Below, piece by piece: positions 23,310 through 32,255 of a DNA stretch of 64,000 nt. A program made the position numbers and the translations under genes. The notes below the pieces were generated by a model. It worked only from the letters and a program-made list of their open reading frames with translations, was not told where the DNA came from and made no database searches. Every line of letters begins with the position of its first letter. Within the stretch, counting starts at the first letter, position 1. Source of the stretch: Adhaeribacter terrigena (GTDB taxonomy: Bacteria > Bacteroidota > Bacteroidia > Cytophagales > Hymenobacteraceae); contig NZ_JAEHFX010000004.1 in NCBI RefSeq assembly GCF_016623615.1, positions 1 through 64,000 of the forward strand. The letters run 5' to 3'.

Positions 23310-25718
23310 TTATTCCCACTTCAGGCTTTTTACCGGGTTGGTATAGGCCGCTTTTATGGCCTGGTAACTTACGGTAAGCACGGCAATGAGCAAACCCAGA
23401 AAACCAGCCAGCACGAAAACCCAGACCGGGATCGGTACGCGGTACGCAAAATTCCGGAGCCAGTGGTGCATGCCAAAATAAGCCACCGGAAAGGCGATTA
23501 AAGCCGCCAGCATCACCAGTTTTACAAAATCTTTGGTAAGCAGGTACACAATGCTCCGCACCGAAGCGCCCATCACTTTTCGGATACCGATCTCTTTGGT
23601 GCGCTGCTGCGCGGTAAAAGAAGCCAGCGCAAACAACCCTAAACACGCGATCATAATAGCCAGAATAGAAAAATAACCCACCAGTTTGCCCAGGTTTTCC
23701 TGCGTCCGATATTGCTGGTTCAGGCGCTGGTCGAGGAAGAAATATTCCAGCGGGAATTGCGGCGAGAATTTGCCCCAAACCTGTTCCACGTGCGCCATGG
23801 TTTGTTCGTGATTTTCCGGGGAAATGCGCAGCGCTAAATACTTTTTCCAGAAGAAAGAATGTCTGCGGTGCGGCAGATCCAGCACGAACGGCCCGATATT
23901 ATTGGCTACCGAAACGAAATTGAAATCCTTTACCACCCCGATCACTTTTTCCGAGCCGCCCGGCGTATCGAAGCGTTTGCCGATTGCGTTTTCCGGCGTG
24001 CCCCAGCCCAGGTGTTTTACCATGGCTTCGTTTATAAGCAAACCTAAAGAGTCGTCGCGCTGGTGGGTTTTGCTGAAATCGCGGCCGGCTACGAGTTGCA
24101 GGCCCAAGGTCTTTACGAAATCTTCGTTAATAATCAGCGCCGGGAAATAGATCCATTTGCCGCGTTCCATGCCTTCGTAATTAAATTCGTGGGTGTTGTG
24201 GTTTTCGCCCAGAATTTCGTTCATGGTGGTTACGCTCGTAATGTTCTTGTTGCGCAGCAGTTCGTCGGTCAGGGCCTGGGTTTTAGGCGCCAGTGGCGGC
24301 CGGAGCGGCAAAATCAATACCTGTTCTTTCTTAAAGCCCAGGTCTACGGAACGCATGTATTGCAGCTGCCGGTTTATTACGAACGTGCCCACGATCAAAC
24401 CAAGCGAAATGGCGAACTGCAAAACTACCAGGCTCTTGCGCAAAACCGCACTTCCCGAACCCGCTTTGGCAGCGCTGCCTTTCAATACTTTTACCGGCTC
24501 AAAGGCCGACAGGAAAAATGCCGGATACAAGCCCGAAACCAAACCCGTAAGCAACCCGATCAGCAATAAGCCAACGAGTAAGGCCGGGTTGGTGAATATA
24601 TTCGCGTCGAGCGCTTTACCCGAAACTTCGCTGAAAACCGGCAACAGAATTTCGACCAAAGCCAGCGCCAGCATTACAGCCAGGAAACTAAGCAAAACCG
24701 CTTCGGCTAAAAACTGCCCGATCAGCTGCGAACGGTACGCGCCGGAAACTTTCCGGATGCCCACTTCTTTGGCCCGGCCGGCGGCGCGCGCGGTAGCCAG
24801 GTTCATAAAATTGATGCAGGCAATAACCAGGATAAAAATACCGATCACCCCGAAAATAAAAATATTGTTGATGTCGCCGTTGGGTTGCATTTCGTAATCC
24901 AGGTCGGAGTGGAGGTGAATGCTTTTGAGCGGCTGCAAATAATGCGTGATCTGCGGCTGCACAAATTCCGGGTAGTATTTTTTAATAAAGTTCGGGAATT
25001 GGGCTTCCAGCTCTTCCGGGCTCACGCCGTCTTTAAGCAAAATATACGTCCAGGCAGGGTTCCAGACCCAGTTCTTATCCAGGTTCGGGCTCATTACATA
25101 CGCGGTCCGGAAAGAAATTAAGCCTTCGAACGGGATATGCGTGGGGTGTTCAATTTCCGCAAGAACGCCGGTTACTTTCAGGTTGAACTGGCCTTCAAAT
25201 TTCAGCACTTTACCCAGCGGGTCTTCGTCGCCGAAATATTTTTCCGCCAGTTTTTGCGTGAGCACAATGCTGTTTGGTTCTGCTAAAGCCTTCTCCGGGT
25301 TTCCCTTTGCCAGCGGAAAATCAAAAACCTTAAAAAGCGTGGAATCGGCAAAGAACAGGTGCTTTTCGTTGATCTTTTTCTCTTCTAATTCTAAGGTTAA
25401 GGTAGGTTGCTGAAAATTAAAAAAGCGGACCGTCTCCTCAATTAAATGCGGGTAATCAGTTTTAAGGGCCTGGGCTACCGGCGGCGGATTGCTGCTCGAT
25501 TCTTCGCCCTGGCCTTCTTCCGAATCGAGTTTGCCCACCATGCGGTAAATGCGGTCGGCTTTGCTATGGAATTTATCGTAGCGCACTTCATCCTGAATGA
25601 ACATGAAAATAAGCAGGAAACACGCAATGCCCGTAGCCAGCCCCAGAATGGTAATGGCCGAATAGAACTTGTGGCGCAGCAGATTGCGGTAAGCAGTCTT
25701 GAAATAATTCTTCAGCAT
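23310..25718 (-). CDS. ABC transporter permease, MacB/FtsX type
   Basis: 802 residues from the ATG at 25718 (MLKNYFKTAYRNLLRHKFYS); the upstream extension lacks family features. Layout: first helix (about 20-42), MacB-like periplasmic core domain, three helices with an FtsX domain (AAGRAKEVGIRKVSGAYRSQ near 330), a second periplasmic domain, and a second FtsX unit (AQQRTKEIGIRKVMGASVRS near 700). This double-FtsX form is common in Bacteroidota and is thought to work in lipoprotein or peptide handling or efflux with a separate ATPase. No ATPase gene is adjacent. Confidence 0.88.
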   Translation of the reverse strand: MLKNYFKTAYRNLLRHKFYSAITILGLATGIACFLLIFMFIQDEVRYDKFHSKADRIYRMVGKLDSEEGQGEESSSNPPPVAQALKTDYPHLIEETVRFFNFQQPTLTLELEEKKINEKHLFFADSTLFKVFDFPLAKGNPEKALAEPNSIVLTQKLAEKYFGDEDPLGKVLKFEGQFNLKVTGVLAEIEHPTHIPFEGLISFRTAYVMSPNLDKNWVWNPAWTYILLKDGVSPEELEAQFPNFIKKYYPEFVQPQITHYLQPLKSIHLHSDLDYEMQPNGDINNIFIFGVIGIFILVIACINFMNLATARAAGRAKEVGIRKVSGAYRSQLIGQFLAEAVLLSFLAVMLALALVEILLPVFSEVSGKALDANIFTNPALLVGLLLIGLLTGLVSGLYPAFFLSAFEPVKVLKGSAAKAGSGSAVLRKSLVVLQFAISLGLIVGTFVINRQLQYMRSVDLGFKKEQVLILPLRPPLAPKTQALTDELLRNKNITSVTTMNEILGENHNTHEFNYEGMERGKWIYFPALIINEDFVKTLGLQLVAGRDFSKTHQRDDSLGLLINEAMVKHLGWGTPENAIGKRFDTPGGSEKVIGVVKDFNFVSVANNIGPFVLDLPHRRHSFFWKKYLALRISPENHEQTMAHVEQVWGKFSPQFPLEYFFLDQRLNQQYRTQENLGKLVGYFSILAIMIACLGLFALASFTAQQRTKEIGIRKVMGASVRSIVYLLTKDFVKLVMLAALIAFPVAYFGMHHWLRNFAYRVPIPVWVFVLAGFLGLLIAVLTVSYQAIKAAYTNPVKSLKWE

Positions 25719-25983
25719 AGCAGCAAAAAACGGTAGGTGAAAAGGGCAAAAAACCGAAGCAGAAAGCAAACGCTTCGCCCGGGTTTTATACTGCTTACAC
25801 GAAATATGCCACGCTGAAAACGCTATGTTTTTGGGCTGAAAAAGTGGTTTCTTGGTTGAATTGGAAGAAGTTAGTGTCCGTTTTCAAACAGTAGTTTATC
25901 CGGTTTTGGACGGTACCCTAGCCCAATTCTCCCCTAAATCAGGATAGGGAGCTAAGCCGTCAGCTAAAGCAGACGGCAATGAA

Positions 25984-26050
25984 GTCTGAACACGATTCTC
26001 AGGATTTTTGGGATGGACAGGATTTTTGTCTGAATTAGGATTTTCAGAAT
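25984..26050. repeat. direct repeat, GAACACGATT/CAGGATT type, copy 3
   Basis: GTCTGAACACGATTCTCAGG, then GGACAGGATTTTTGTCTGAAT; near match of 12226-12289. Confidence 0.75.
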
Positions 26051-26243
26051 TAAAAAATTGGCAGAATTGACCTTGTCTAAATAGCTAAATCAGCTACTTT
26101 TATCAGATAACGTAGTTAACCACCCCCAGCCCCTCCTTGGTAAGGAGGGGAGCTGCTGCACCGCTTCCATTGAGTTTTGGAGCTTAAAAGCATAGCGTTT
26201 CAGGTTCCTTGGTTTGAGGATTAATTTCTGAAATTAAAGTTGG

Positions 26244-26288
26244 CAACCAACAGCTCCCCTCCTTTTCAAGGAAGGGAGCTGTTGGTTG
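26244..26288. repeat. 21-bp-stem hairpin
   Basis: CAACCAACAGCTCCC... (26244-26264) pairs with ...GGGAGCTGTTGGTTG (26268-26288), three-base loop TTC, one mismatch. A shorter relative lies about 115 bp upstream. Confidence 0.85.
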
Positions 26289-26300
26289 TTTCACGCATTC

Positions 26301-26496
26301 CGCCAGCGCAGCGTATCCTGAAGATCAAGGTCTGAAGGAAGCTAGAATAAAAAGAAGCAAGCCACAAAGGAGCATGATACCAGTTTCTGTGAGAGCGGCC
26401 TCCAAGCTTACCGGTGGCTTTAGCCAGCCCGGTAGGGCAGGTAAGGTTGCAGCCGCGAACGCAGAAACGAAGCCACCCGGCTTGAGGGAGAAAGCT
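26301..26496. repeat. structured dispersed repeat, copy 2
   Basis: From GCCAGCGCAGCGTA to GAGGGAGAAAGCT; partner of 12479-12696. Confidence 0.8.
26384..26467 (+). ncRNA. candidate structured RNA or hairpin element, copy 2
   Basis: Same fold as copy 1: TTTCTGTG (26384-26391)/CGCAGAAA (26460-26467); GCGGC (26395-26399)/GCCGC (26452-26456); CTTACC (26407-26412)/GGTAAG (26440-26445), one pair longer than in copy 1; TGGC-TTTA-GCCA (26415-26426), with a C-G to G-C swap; GCCC-GGTA-GGGC (26427-26438). Confidence 0.55.
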
Positions 26497-26660
26497 AACT
26501 ATGAAAGTTGTGAGTTAATAGTTATGAGTTAAAAGTTGAAAGCCCACTATGAAAACGCTATCCTTTCCGGCTTAAAAAGTAAAGATTACTTCCAACCAGA
26601 TGAAATCCCTCCTGTCGTCGGGATGACGGAGGAAAAACGATATCATTTCAGGCTTAAAAA

Positions 26661-28037
26661 CTACAGCAACGTTCCTCTTAAAAAGAAAAACGCGAACGAA
26701 AAATAAATAACCAGACCAGTTACGTCTACCAATGTAGCTACAAATGGCGCGGATGAAGTGGCCGGATCGAGCTTTAATTTTTTAAGCAGGATAGGCAACA
26801 TAGAACCCGCCAGCGAGCCCCATAAAACCACGCCCACCAAAGAAAAACCAACCGTATAAGCAATTCCCAGCCAATGCGGACCGTACGAATCCATAAACTT
26901 CGCCCAGATAAGAATGCGCAGGAAACCGATTACCCCCAGAATGACCCCCAGCATTAAGCCTAAGATCAGTTCACGCCGCATCACCCGCCACCAATCCGAC
27001 AGGTAAACTTCGCCAATGGCCATGGCACGAATAATTAGCGTGGTGGCCTGCGAACCGGTATTGCCGCCACTGGAAATAATTAAGGGGATAAATAAAGTGA
27101 GCACTACGGCTTTGGCAATTTCATCTTCAAAGAAACCCATGGCCGAAGCCGTAAGCATTTCGCCTAAAAGCAGGATCACGAGCCAACCGGCCCGTTTTTT
27201 TACCATTTCTAAAAGCGGAATGGTGAGGTAAGGTTCTTCAAGCGCCTCGGAACCACCCAGTTTCTGAATATCTTCGGTGTCTTCTTCTTCGCGCACCGAC
27301 AGCATATCATCGATGGTTACGATGCCGAAAAGCAAACCTTCTTCGTCTAAAACCGGCAGGGCGTTGCGGTCGTTTTTGCGGAATATTTCCACGGCTTCTT
27401 CCTGGTCCTGCATGGCGTGCAGGGCCACAAATTTATGGTCTATCAGGTCGCGGACCACCGTGCCTTTTGGTGCCAAGATCACTTCGCGCAGCCGGATGTC
27501 GTCGGTTAAAATGCCTTTTTCATCTACCACGTACAGCACCGAAATGGTTTCAGAATCGCGGCCGAATGCGCGGATATGATCGATCACTTCCTCCACCGTC
27601 ATGTCTTCCTTAATGGCCACGTATTCGGGCGTTACCAGGCGGCCCACGCTCGACTCGGGGTAGCCTAAAAGCTCCAGGGTAACTTTGCGCTCGGTTTCCG
27701 AAAGAATGGCGATCAGTTCTTTTACCACGCGGTTAGGCAGGTATTCGAGCAAAGCCGTGCGGTCATCGGGCGACATTTCGTTCAGGATGGCGGCAATTTT
27801 ATCGTTGTTCAGGGTATTGATAAAATATTCCTGGGTTTCGAAATCGAGGTACTCGAAGGTGCGGGCGGCCAGTTTGGTGGGCAGCAGCCGGAAAATAATA
27901 AGTTGTTCTTTTTCTTCCTGTTCCTGAATGATCTCTACCAGTTCGGCTGGTTCCAGTTCTTTCAGCACATCTTTCAGCGTATAGAATTCGCCTTCCTCGA
28001 TCAGGTAATTTATTTCGGCCAGCTTTGCGTGCTCCAT
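26661..28037 (-). CDS. mgtE: magnesium transporter MgtE
   Basis: 458 residues from the ATG at 28037 (MEHAKLAEINYLIEEGEFYT); the upstream extension is dismissed because it runs through a promoter-like box. N domain of helical repeats (about 1-130, with MSPDDRTALLEYLPNRV), two CBS domains (about 131-255) that sense cytosolic Mg, then five membrane helices with the signature SGGNTGSQATTLIIRAMAIG. Homodimeric inner-membrane Mg channel gated by the N and CBS domains. The stop codon touches a 30-bp repeat copy. Confidence 0.94.
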   Translation of the reverse strand: MEHAKLAEINYLIEEGEFYTLKDVLKELEPAELVEIIQEQEEKEQLIIFRLLPTKLAARTFEYLDFETQEYFINTLNNDKIAAILNEMSPDDRTALLEYLPNRVVKELIAILSETERKVTLELLGYPESSVGRLVTPEYVAIKEDMTVEEVIDHIRAFGRDSETISVLYVVDEKGILTDDIRLREVILAPKGTVVRDLIDHKFVALHAMQDQEEAVEIFRKNDRNALPVLDEEGLLFGIVTIDDMLSVREEEDTEDIQKLGGSEALEEPYLTIPLLEMVKKRAGWLVILLLGEMLTASAMGFFEDEIAKAVVLTLFIPLIISSGGNTGSQATTLIIRAMAIGEVYLSDWWRVMRRELILGLMLGVILGVIGFLRILIWAKFMDSYGPHWLGIAYTVGFSLVGVVLWGSLAGSMLPILLKKLKLDPATSSAPFVATLVDVTGLVIYFSFAFFFLRGTLL

Positions 28038-28075
28038 TTTGCGGCTACATCTTCGGGTAAAAAATATTGGTGCCG

Positions 28076-28083
28076 CAAAAGTA
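28076..28083 (-). promoter_or_regulatory. possible mgtE -7 box
   Basis: Minus-strand TACTTTTG matches TAnnTTTG, 38 bp before the ATG. No clear TTG -33 box. Confidence 0.35.
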
Positions 28084-28359
28084 TTAAGTTCTGGGCACTT
28101 CTGGTTACGGGCGCCCAAAATAGTGCAGCCGCCAAGGATTTTTTCTGCCGGAACGGTAGCGTTTGCGCCCGGAAAAGTGCCTTGCCTTAGAAATTACTAA
28201 GATTAGCGGAATATTTATATTTAATGTTGCCTGCAGCCTGCTGCCACGCGTAGTTTATAAAAATGTGACTATGGCATCTATGTTAAGAAAGGGAGAAGGC
28301 TATGCGGATACGGAGACTAACATCGGCTTATTTGATTTTCATTCATAAAGAACAATATT

Positions 28360-28980
28360 ATGCGCTCGGATATTATCGCAGGAAACACTTTTCCGGATTA
28401 CGAACTGCCCGACCACACTGGCGTTAGGCGCAAGCTTTCTTTTCTGCAGGGCCGCGACCCGATGATCATCATGATCGGGAGAGGGGTGTGGTGCCCGAAA
28501 GACCGCATGCAGCTGCTGGACCTGGTGCCTTTTTCGAAACAATGTGCCGTGGGGTTTACGCGCCTGGTAACCATTACCACCGATAATTTAATGCTGAGCA
28601 ACGACCTGCGCCTGGGCGTGGGGGCCGACTGGCCGTTCCTGCACGACGAACGCCGCGTTATCATGAAGGATCTGGAGATCCAGGAATTTACCGACGAATA
28701 TAACAATCCTATGATCCCGCATACGTTCGTGCTGGAGCCCGGCCTTAAAATTTACAAGATCTACAACGGGTATTGGTTCTGGGGGCGTCCGTCTACTGCC
28801 GAGCTGCACCAGGACCTGCGCGCCATTACCCAGAAGATCAGGCCGGATTATAAAATAGACACTGCAGAAATGCGCGCCAAATGGGATGCCAAAGAGCGGT
28901 CTGATTTTTACCCTTACGGCCAGAGCTGGAAACAGGTATTTGCCCGGATGGCCGGCGAAGTAGACCAATTCGATAAGTAA
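28360..28980 (+). CDS. thioredoxin-fold (AhpC/TSA, redoxin-like) protein
   Basis: 206 residues. AGNTFPDYELPDHTGVRRKLSF at the start and IIMIGRGVWCPKD (Cys near residue 46) follow the peroxiredoxin/redoxin pattern of F.L.D..G...L and a Cys at the end of the first beta strand-helix, then SNDLRLGVGADWPFLHDERR like the GV.FP.L.D block. There is no visible resolving Cys in the usual C-terminal position. It may reduce peroxides or act as a thioredoxin-like protein. The 30-bp repeat follows the stop directly. Confidence 0.72.
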   Translation: MRSDIIAGNTFPDYELPDHTGVRRKLSFLQGRDPMIIMIGRGVWCPKDRMQLLDLVPFSKQCAVGFTRLVTITTDNLMLSNDLRLGVGADWPFLHDERRVIMKDLEIQEFTDEYNNPMIPHTFVLEPGLKIYKIYNGYWFWGRPSTAELHQDLRAITQKIRPDYKIDTAEMRAKWDAKERSDFYPYGQSWKQVFARMAGEVDQFDK

Positions 28981-29067
28981 AAACGGTAGGGTTTCGGGCG
29001 GAAAAAGTCTGAAGGGAAATAATATAAAAGAAGCTACAGCTTTGCAGTTTCGGCTTTTGCCTTTCTT

Positions 29068-29766
29068 TTACTTTTGGAGCTTAAAACCCTGGCGTTTTTG
29101 GTGCAGCACTTCGGCCCAGAGCAGGTCTTCGGGCGTGGTAATTTTTATGTTTTCGTAGCTGCCTTCGGTTAAATTAATGTTGATGCCCAGTTTTTCCACC
29201 ACGCTGGCATCGTCGGTAAAGGTGTTTTCTTCGGGCAGTTCGTAGGCTTTTTTAAGCAATGCAAATTCAAAACACTGCGGCGTCTGGATCAGCCGGAAAT
29301 GGCTGCGGTCTACGGCCTGGTTGGTTTCCCCTTGCACTTCCCGGATGGAATCTTTCAGCGCCACGCTTACCACCGCATTACCTTTTTCGCCCGCTACCTG
29401 AAACGCATCGGCAATAATTTTCTCGGAAACGAAGGGACGCACGCCATCATGCACCGCCACCACGCCTGTTTGCAAAACCGCCGCCAACCCATTTTTTACC
29501 GACTGAAAACGAGTATTGCCGCCGGCCACTACCTGGTGTTTTATTTCAAAAGCATGCTGCGCGCAAAGTGCCTCCCAAAGCGCTATCTGATTCTGGGGCA
29601 AAACTATTACCAGTTCTATTTCGGGATTGTAATTATAAAACCGGCGGATGGTGTGCATGAGAATAGGTTGGCCGGTCACGGTTAAAAATTGCTTGGGCAG
29701 GTTACTTTGCATGCGCGAGCCGGAGCCGCCCGCCACAATAATCGCCGATTCGGGGTTTGCAGTCAT
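29068..29766 (-). CDS. ispD: 2-C-methyl-D-erythritol 4-phosphate cytidylyltransferase
   Basis: 232 residues from the ATG at 29766, the usual length; 69 upstream residues of the open frame do not belong to the family. IVAGGSGSRMQSNLPKQFL is the CTP-binding signature, VAVHDGVRPFVS the conserved middle block and TDDASVVEKLG the substrate-binding block. It forms CDP-methylerythritol in the non-mevalonate isoprenoid pathway. The last residues (KRQGFKLQK) and stop are encoded by a copy of the 30-bp repeat (29070-29098). TATCTTTA about 8 bp before the start is a possible -7 box. Confidence 0.93.
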   Translation of the reverse strand: MTANPESAIIVAGGSGSRMQSNLPKQFLTVTGQPILMHTIRRFYNYNPEIELVIVLPQNQIALWEALCAQHAFEIKHQVVAGGNTRFQSVKNGLAAVLQTGVVAVHDGVRPFVSEKIIADAFQVAGEKGNAVVSVALKDSIREVQGETNQAVDRSHFRLIQTPQCFEFALLKKAYELPEENTFTDDASVVEKLGININLTEGSYENIKITTPEDLLWAEVLHQKRQGFKLQK

Positions 29767-29953
29767 GCGCGTAAAGATACGGGAAAATGAAAATGCCGGC
29801 GGCGGGTCAGGTTTTTTTATGCCCGAAAATAGCGGCTTTCTTATTTCGTTTGTTATATTTGAAAAACCGGTAGCGGTTGGGCATTCGTTGGTAAACAGCA
29901 TGCCCAAAATAGCGCCTACCTGGTAAATTATAAACCCTAAATCCGATAATCTT

Positions 29954-30529
29954 ATGAAGCGGTACCTGATCATTTCGTTATTTGCCTTCGCTTTATTTTC
30001 CTGTGAAAAAGAAGAAGAAAAGCCAGTTGAAGAAGAGCCTCCGGTTATAGAGTTAAAATCTTCTATTAACTGCGGCGATTCCTGGTCGGTGGGTTGCCTG
30101 GATGCGAATTGGGACGTTTCAAAGACATCGGCTGCCAGCCTTACGGTTTTGCCAAGTGGCTACAACGGCAAGAATAGCCTGCTTTTGTATAATCCGCACG
30201 ATTCTACTGCCGTAAATCCGCAACCGTTAAGACTCAATACCTATATTAAGAATATTAAAAAAGATACCCCTTATAAGATCAGTTTCTACGCTAAAATAAA
30301 GGGTTATCCGGATATGAAAAGCAATCCTTCGCTGGCGGCCTATGTGTTTTTGAAAGACGATTGGTACAGCGAAATGTATTACGGGAGCAAGGGCGGCAAA
30401 TACTTAGATGAAGACTGGAGTAAACATAGTTTTACCATTATCGGCAAAGAGGCGCCTACCGTAAATTTTGAGCTTTACTCACTTTATGACAGTACCTGGA
30501 TCTCGGATCTGAAAATTGAAGCTATGTAA
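29954..30529 (+). CDS. lipoprotein of unknown function
   Basis: 191 residues; lipobox LFSC (Cys at 17), then a Glu-rich linker and a beta-rich domain (INCGDSWSVGCLDANWDV, PYKISFYAKIKGYPD) that resembles a carbohydrate-binding or jelly-roll domain. No catalytic signature. Followed by a strong hairpin terminator. Its start lies 187 bp from ispD on the other strand, so the two are divergent. Confidence 0.65.
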   Translation: MKRYLIISLFAFALFSCEKEEEKPVEEEPPVIELKSSINCGDSWSVGCLDANWDVSKTSAASLTVLPSGYNGKNSLLLYNPHDSTAVNPQPLRLNTYIKNIKKDTPYKISFYAKIKGYPDMKSNPSLAAYVFLKDDWYSEMYYGSKGGKYLDEDWSKHSFTIIGKEAPTVNFELYSLYDSTWISDLKIEAM

Positions 30530-30565
30530 AAGTTATGTCCAAAACTTGGTACTGAAACACGACCG

Positions 30566-30619
30566 ATGTAAGCTAAAAAAGTCTGCTTCTGAAAAGAAAC
30601 AGACTTTTTTAGCTTACAT
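30566..30619 (+). terminator. 20-bp-stem terminator, fused to a 30-bp repeat copy
   Basis: ATGTAAGCTAAAAAAGTCTG (30566-30585) pairs perfectly with 30600-30619; loop 14 nt. The right arm is also the first half of a minus-orientation 30-bp repeat (ACTTTTTTAGCTTACATGCA). Confidence 0.85.
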
Positions 30620-30783
30620 GCATAGCGTTTTTCGGCTGGGGTTTTAGTTAGATCTTAATAAATTTGGGGAGTTTTCGTTCGGCCGGCCGGGGGGTACGAT
30701 AGATGTTGATCAGGCCTCTGGCGTGGTTGGTCACAACCTGAAAGTAGAAAGAAACAATTTAAAGATTAAGAAGACATTGCACT

Positions 30784-31551
30784 ATGAAAAACCAGAAACT
30801 GCGTCTGGGGCTTAGCTTATTCTTTCTGGGTATGCTGGGGGTATTATCGCTGCTTACCATGGAAGTAACCTATCCGGAAGAAGTGAAAGCGATCCTGGAT
30901 AAACGGTTTTCGCCGGTCCAGCTTAAGTTGCTTACGCTGCTAAACCCGGCCATCTATTTGCTGATAGCGGTAGTGGTGGGGGTAAACCTCCATAAAAAAG
31001 TAGATTTGCAGGTGCCGGTTCTGGAAGGTTTGTTCACCCGCCGGGAAATTAAATCCATAGGCTCCATTCTGCAATATGGCCTGGCGGGAGGGGTTTTGGC
31101 CGGCATCGCCATCACGATCGTCGGGCTGGTTTATGAACCCTGGTTGCCGCGGGAGTTTATAGCGGCCGGAGAAAAAATGGAACCCGGCCTGGCAATGCGG
31201 TTCTTGTACGGCGGCATTACCGAAGAGATCCTGATGCGCTTCGGCCTGATGACCCTAATGGTTTGGCTACTCTGGAAGCTAACTAAAAAACTGACGCCTT
31301 CGGTTTACTGGACCGGCATAACGATAGCGGCGCTGCTTTTTGGCCTGGGCCATTTTCCGGTCGTGTACCAGGTCGTAGCTTCGCCCGATGCTATTTTGTT
31401 GAGCTATATTTTGATAGGGAATACGGCCGGCGGTTTGGTTTTTGGGTGGCTTTACTGGAAGAAAGGCCTGGAAAGCGCCATGGTAGCCCATATCTTTGCA
31501 CACGTGGTTATGGTGCTGGCCGGTTTGCTGGAAAAGCAGTTTTTAAGCTGA
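30784..31551 (+). CDS. CPBP-family intramembrane metalloprotease
   Basis: 255 residues, six to seven membrane helices. The CPBP/CAAX-protease motifs are present: EEILMRFGLMT (EExxxR, near 139-149), GLGHFP (FxxxH type, near 190) and a later HIFAHVV. Members cleave prenylated or bacteriocin-related peptides within the membrane; here the substrate is unknown. The stop codon lies in a minus-oriented 30-bp repeat that encodes the last residues. The integron cassette begins 116 bp downstream. Confidence 0.86.
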   Translation: MKNQKLRLGLSLFFLGMLGVLSLLTMEVTYPEEVKAILDKRFSPVQLKLLTLLNPAIYLLIAVVVGVNLHKKVDLQVPVLEGLFTRREIKSIGSILQYGLAGGVLAGIAITIVGLVYEPWLPREFIAAGEKMEPGLAMRFLYGGITEEILMRFGLMTLMVWLLWKLTKKLTPSVYWTGITIAALLFGLGHFPVVYQVVASPDAILLSYILIGNTAGGLVFGWLYWKKGLESAMVAHIFAHVVMVLAGLLEKQFLS

Positions 31552-31633
31552 AAAGGATAGCGTTTTGCAGCTTTTATTTAAGTTGAATATTGTTACATTT
31601 GGACCGAAACATCCGTTTAGCCGGCTGTTGGTG

Positions 31634-31673
31634 GCGGGATAAGCCGAATATTCGGTATATACAGTAGTTATGC
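31634..31673 (+). other. attI-like element before the solitary cassette
   Basis: GCGGGATAAG, hairpin CCGAAT/ATTCGG without loop, then TATATACAGTA joined to core GTTATGC (31667-31673). It shares ends with the element at 7819-7860 but not the stem bases. Confidence 0.55.
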
Positions 31674-31683
31674 TTAATTGCGA

Positions 31684-31980
31684 ATGATGAAAGAAATTCC
31701 AGAAATAAAATTAGTAACAGTTCCAGAAACCGAAGAAGCAAAAAAAGCTGTAGGATATAAATGGAATGATGAAGCTGGGACACGGCACAAGCTTGGAGGA
31801 ATACCCGATAGATTATGCTTAGAAGAATACCCAAATTGTAAAGATTGTGGTCAAAGAATGACTTTCTATGCCCAAATCGATTCAATTGGTGACGATTATG
31901 ATTTAGCAGATACTTGCGCTATTCATGTTTTCGTTTGTTTTGACTGTTTTACAACAGAAAGTCAATTGAACCAAATCTGA
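31684..31980 (+). CDS. cassette protein with Cys-x2-Cys pair (DUF1963/YwqG-like, tentative)
   Basis: 98 residues (ATG at 31684 or 31687). The middle GTRHKLGGIPDRLCLEEYPNC with CKDCGQRMTFYAQIDSI and HVFVCFDCF forms two CxxC pairs, fitting a zinc ribbon, and the LGG.P...AQID arrangement recalls the DUF1963/YwqG family. Cytosolic, function unknown. Its TGA overlaps the next start (ATGA), so both genes are translated together. Confidence 0.7.
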   Translation: MMKEIPEIKLVTVPETEEAKKAVGYKWNDEAGTRHKLGGIPDRLCLEEYPNCKDCGQRMTFYAQIDSIGDDYDLADTCAIHVFVCFDCFTTESQLNQI

Positions 31981-32255
31981 TGAAAACAATTACTATCAAG
32001 CATGTTCAAATTTTTGAAAAGTATCTTGGAGACGATGATGGGTTTGCCCGTAGCGGAACAGGAAAAGAAAAGGAATATTTTCAAAAAGGAGAATGGGCAT
32101 TAATCGGAAACATCATACAAGATTTAGAGCTGATAGAAAATGGTCTTGCATCTAAAAAATATGAAGAAGAGATAAATAGAAACCTGCAGGAAGAACTTGA
32201 ATCAGATGCTATTGAAGCACTAAAAAGAAAAACAAAAAAGCATAACCAAAGCTAA
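31980..32255 (+). CDS. cassette protein of unknown function
   Basis: 91 residues, charged and helical, no signal peptide. Overlaps the upstream gene by one base. Resembles small partners of two-gene cassettes (toxin-antitoxin pairs are typical), but no named motif. Its stop codon lies inside the attC site, as for cassette 11. Confidence 0.68.
   Translation: MKTITIKHVQIFEKYLGDDDGFARSGTGKEKEYFQKGEWALIGNIIQDLELIENGLASKKYEEEINRNLQEELESDAIEALKRKTKKHNQS

Larger units (their letters stand above)
25770..26660. other. repeat-rich spacer
   Basis: No gene. In order: a 30-bp repeat (25817), a short hairpin GCCGTCAGCTAAAGCAGACGGC (25953-25974; related to 52407-52428), the GAACACGATT direct repeat (25984-26050), a palindrome CAGCCCCTCCTT/AAGGAGGGGAGCTG (about 26127-26154), the hairpin at 26244-26288, structured repeat copy 2, and two more 30-bp copies at 26552 and 26634. 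Confidence 0.8.
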
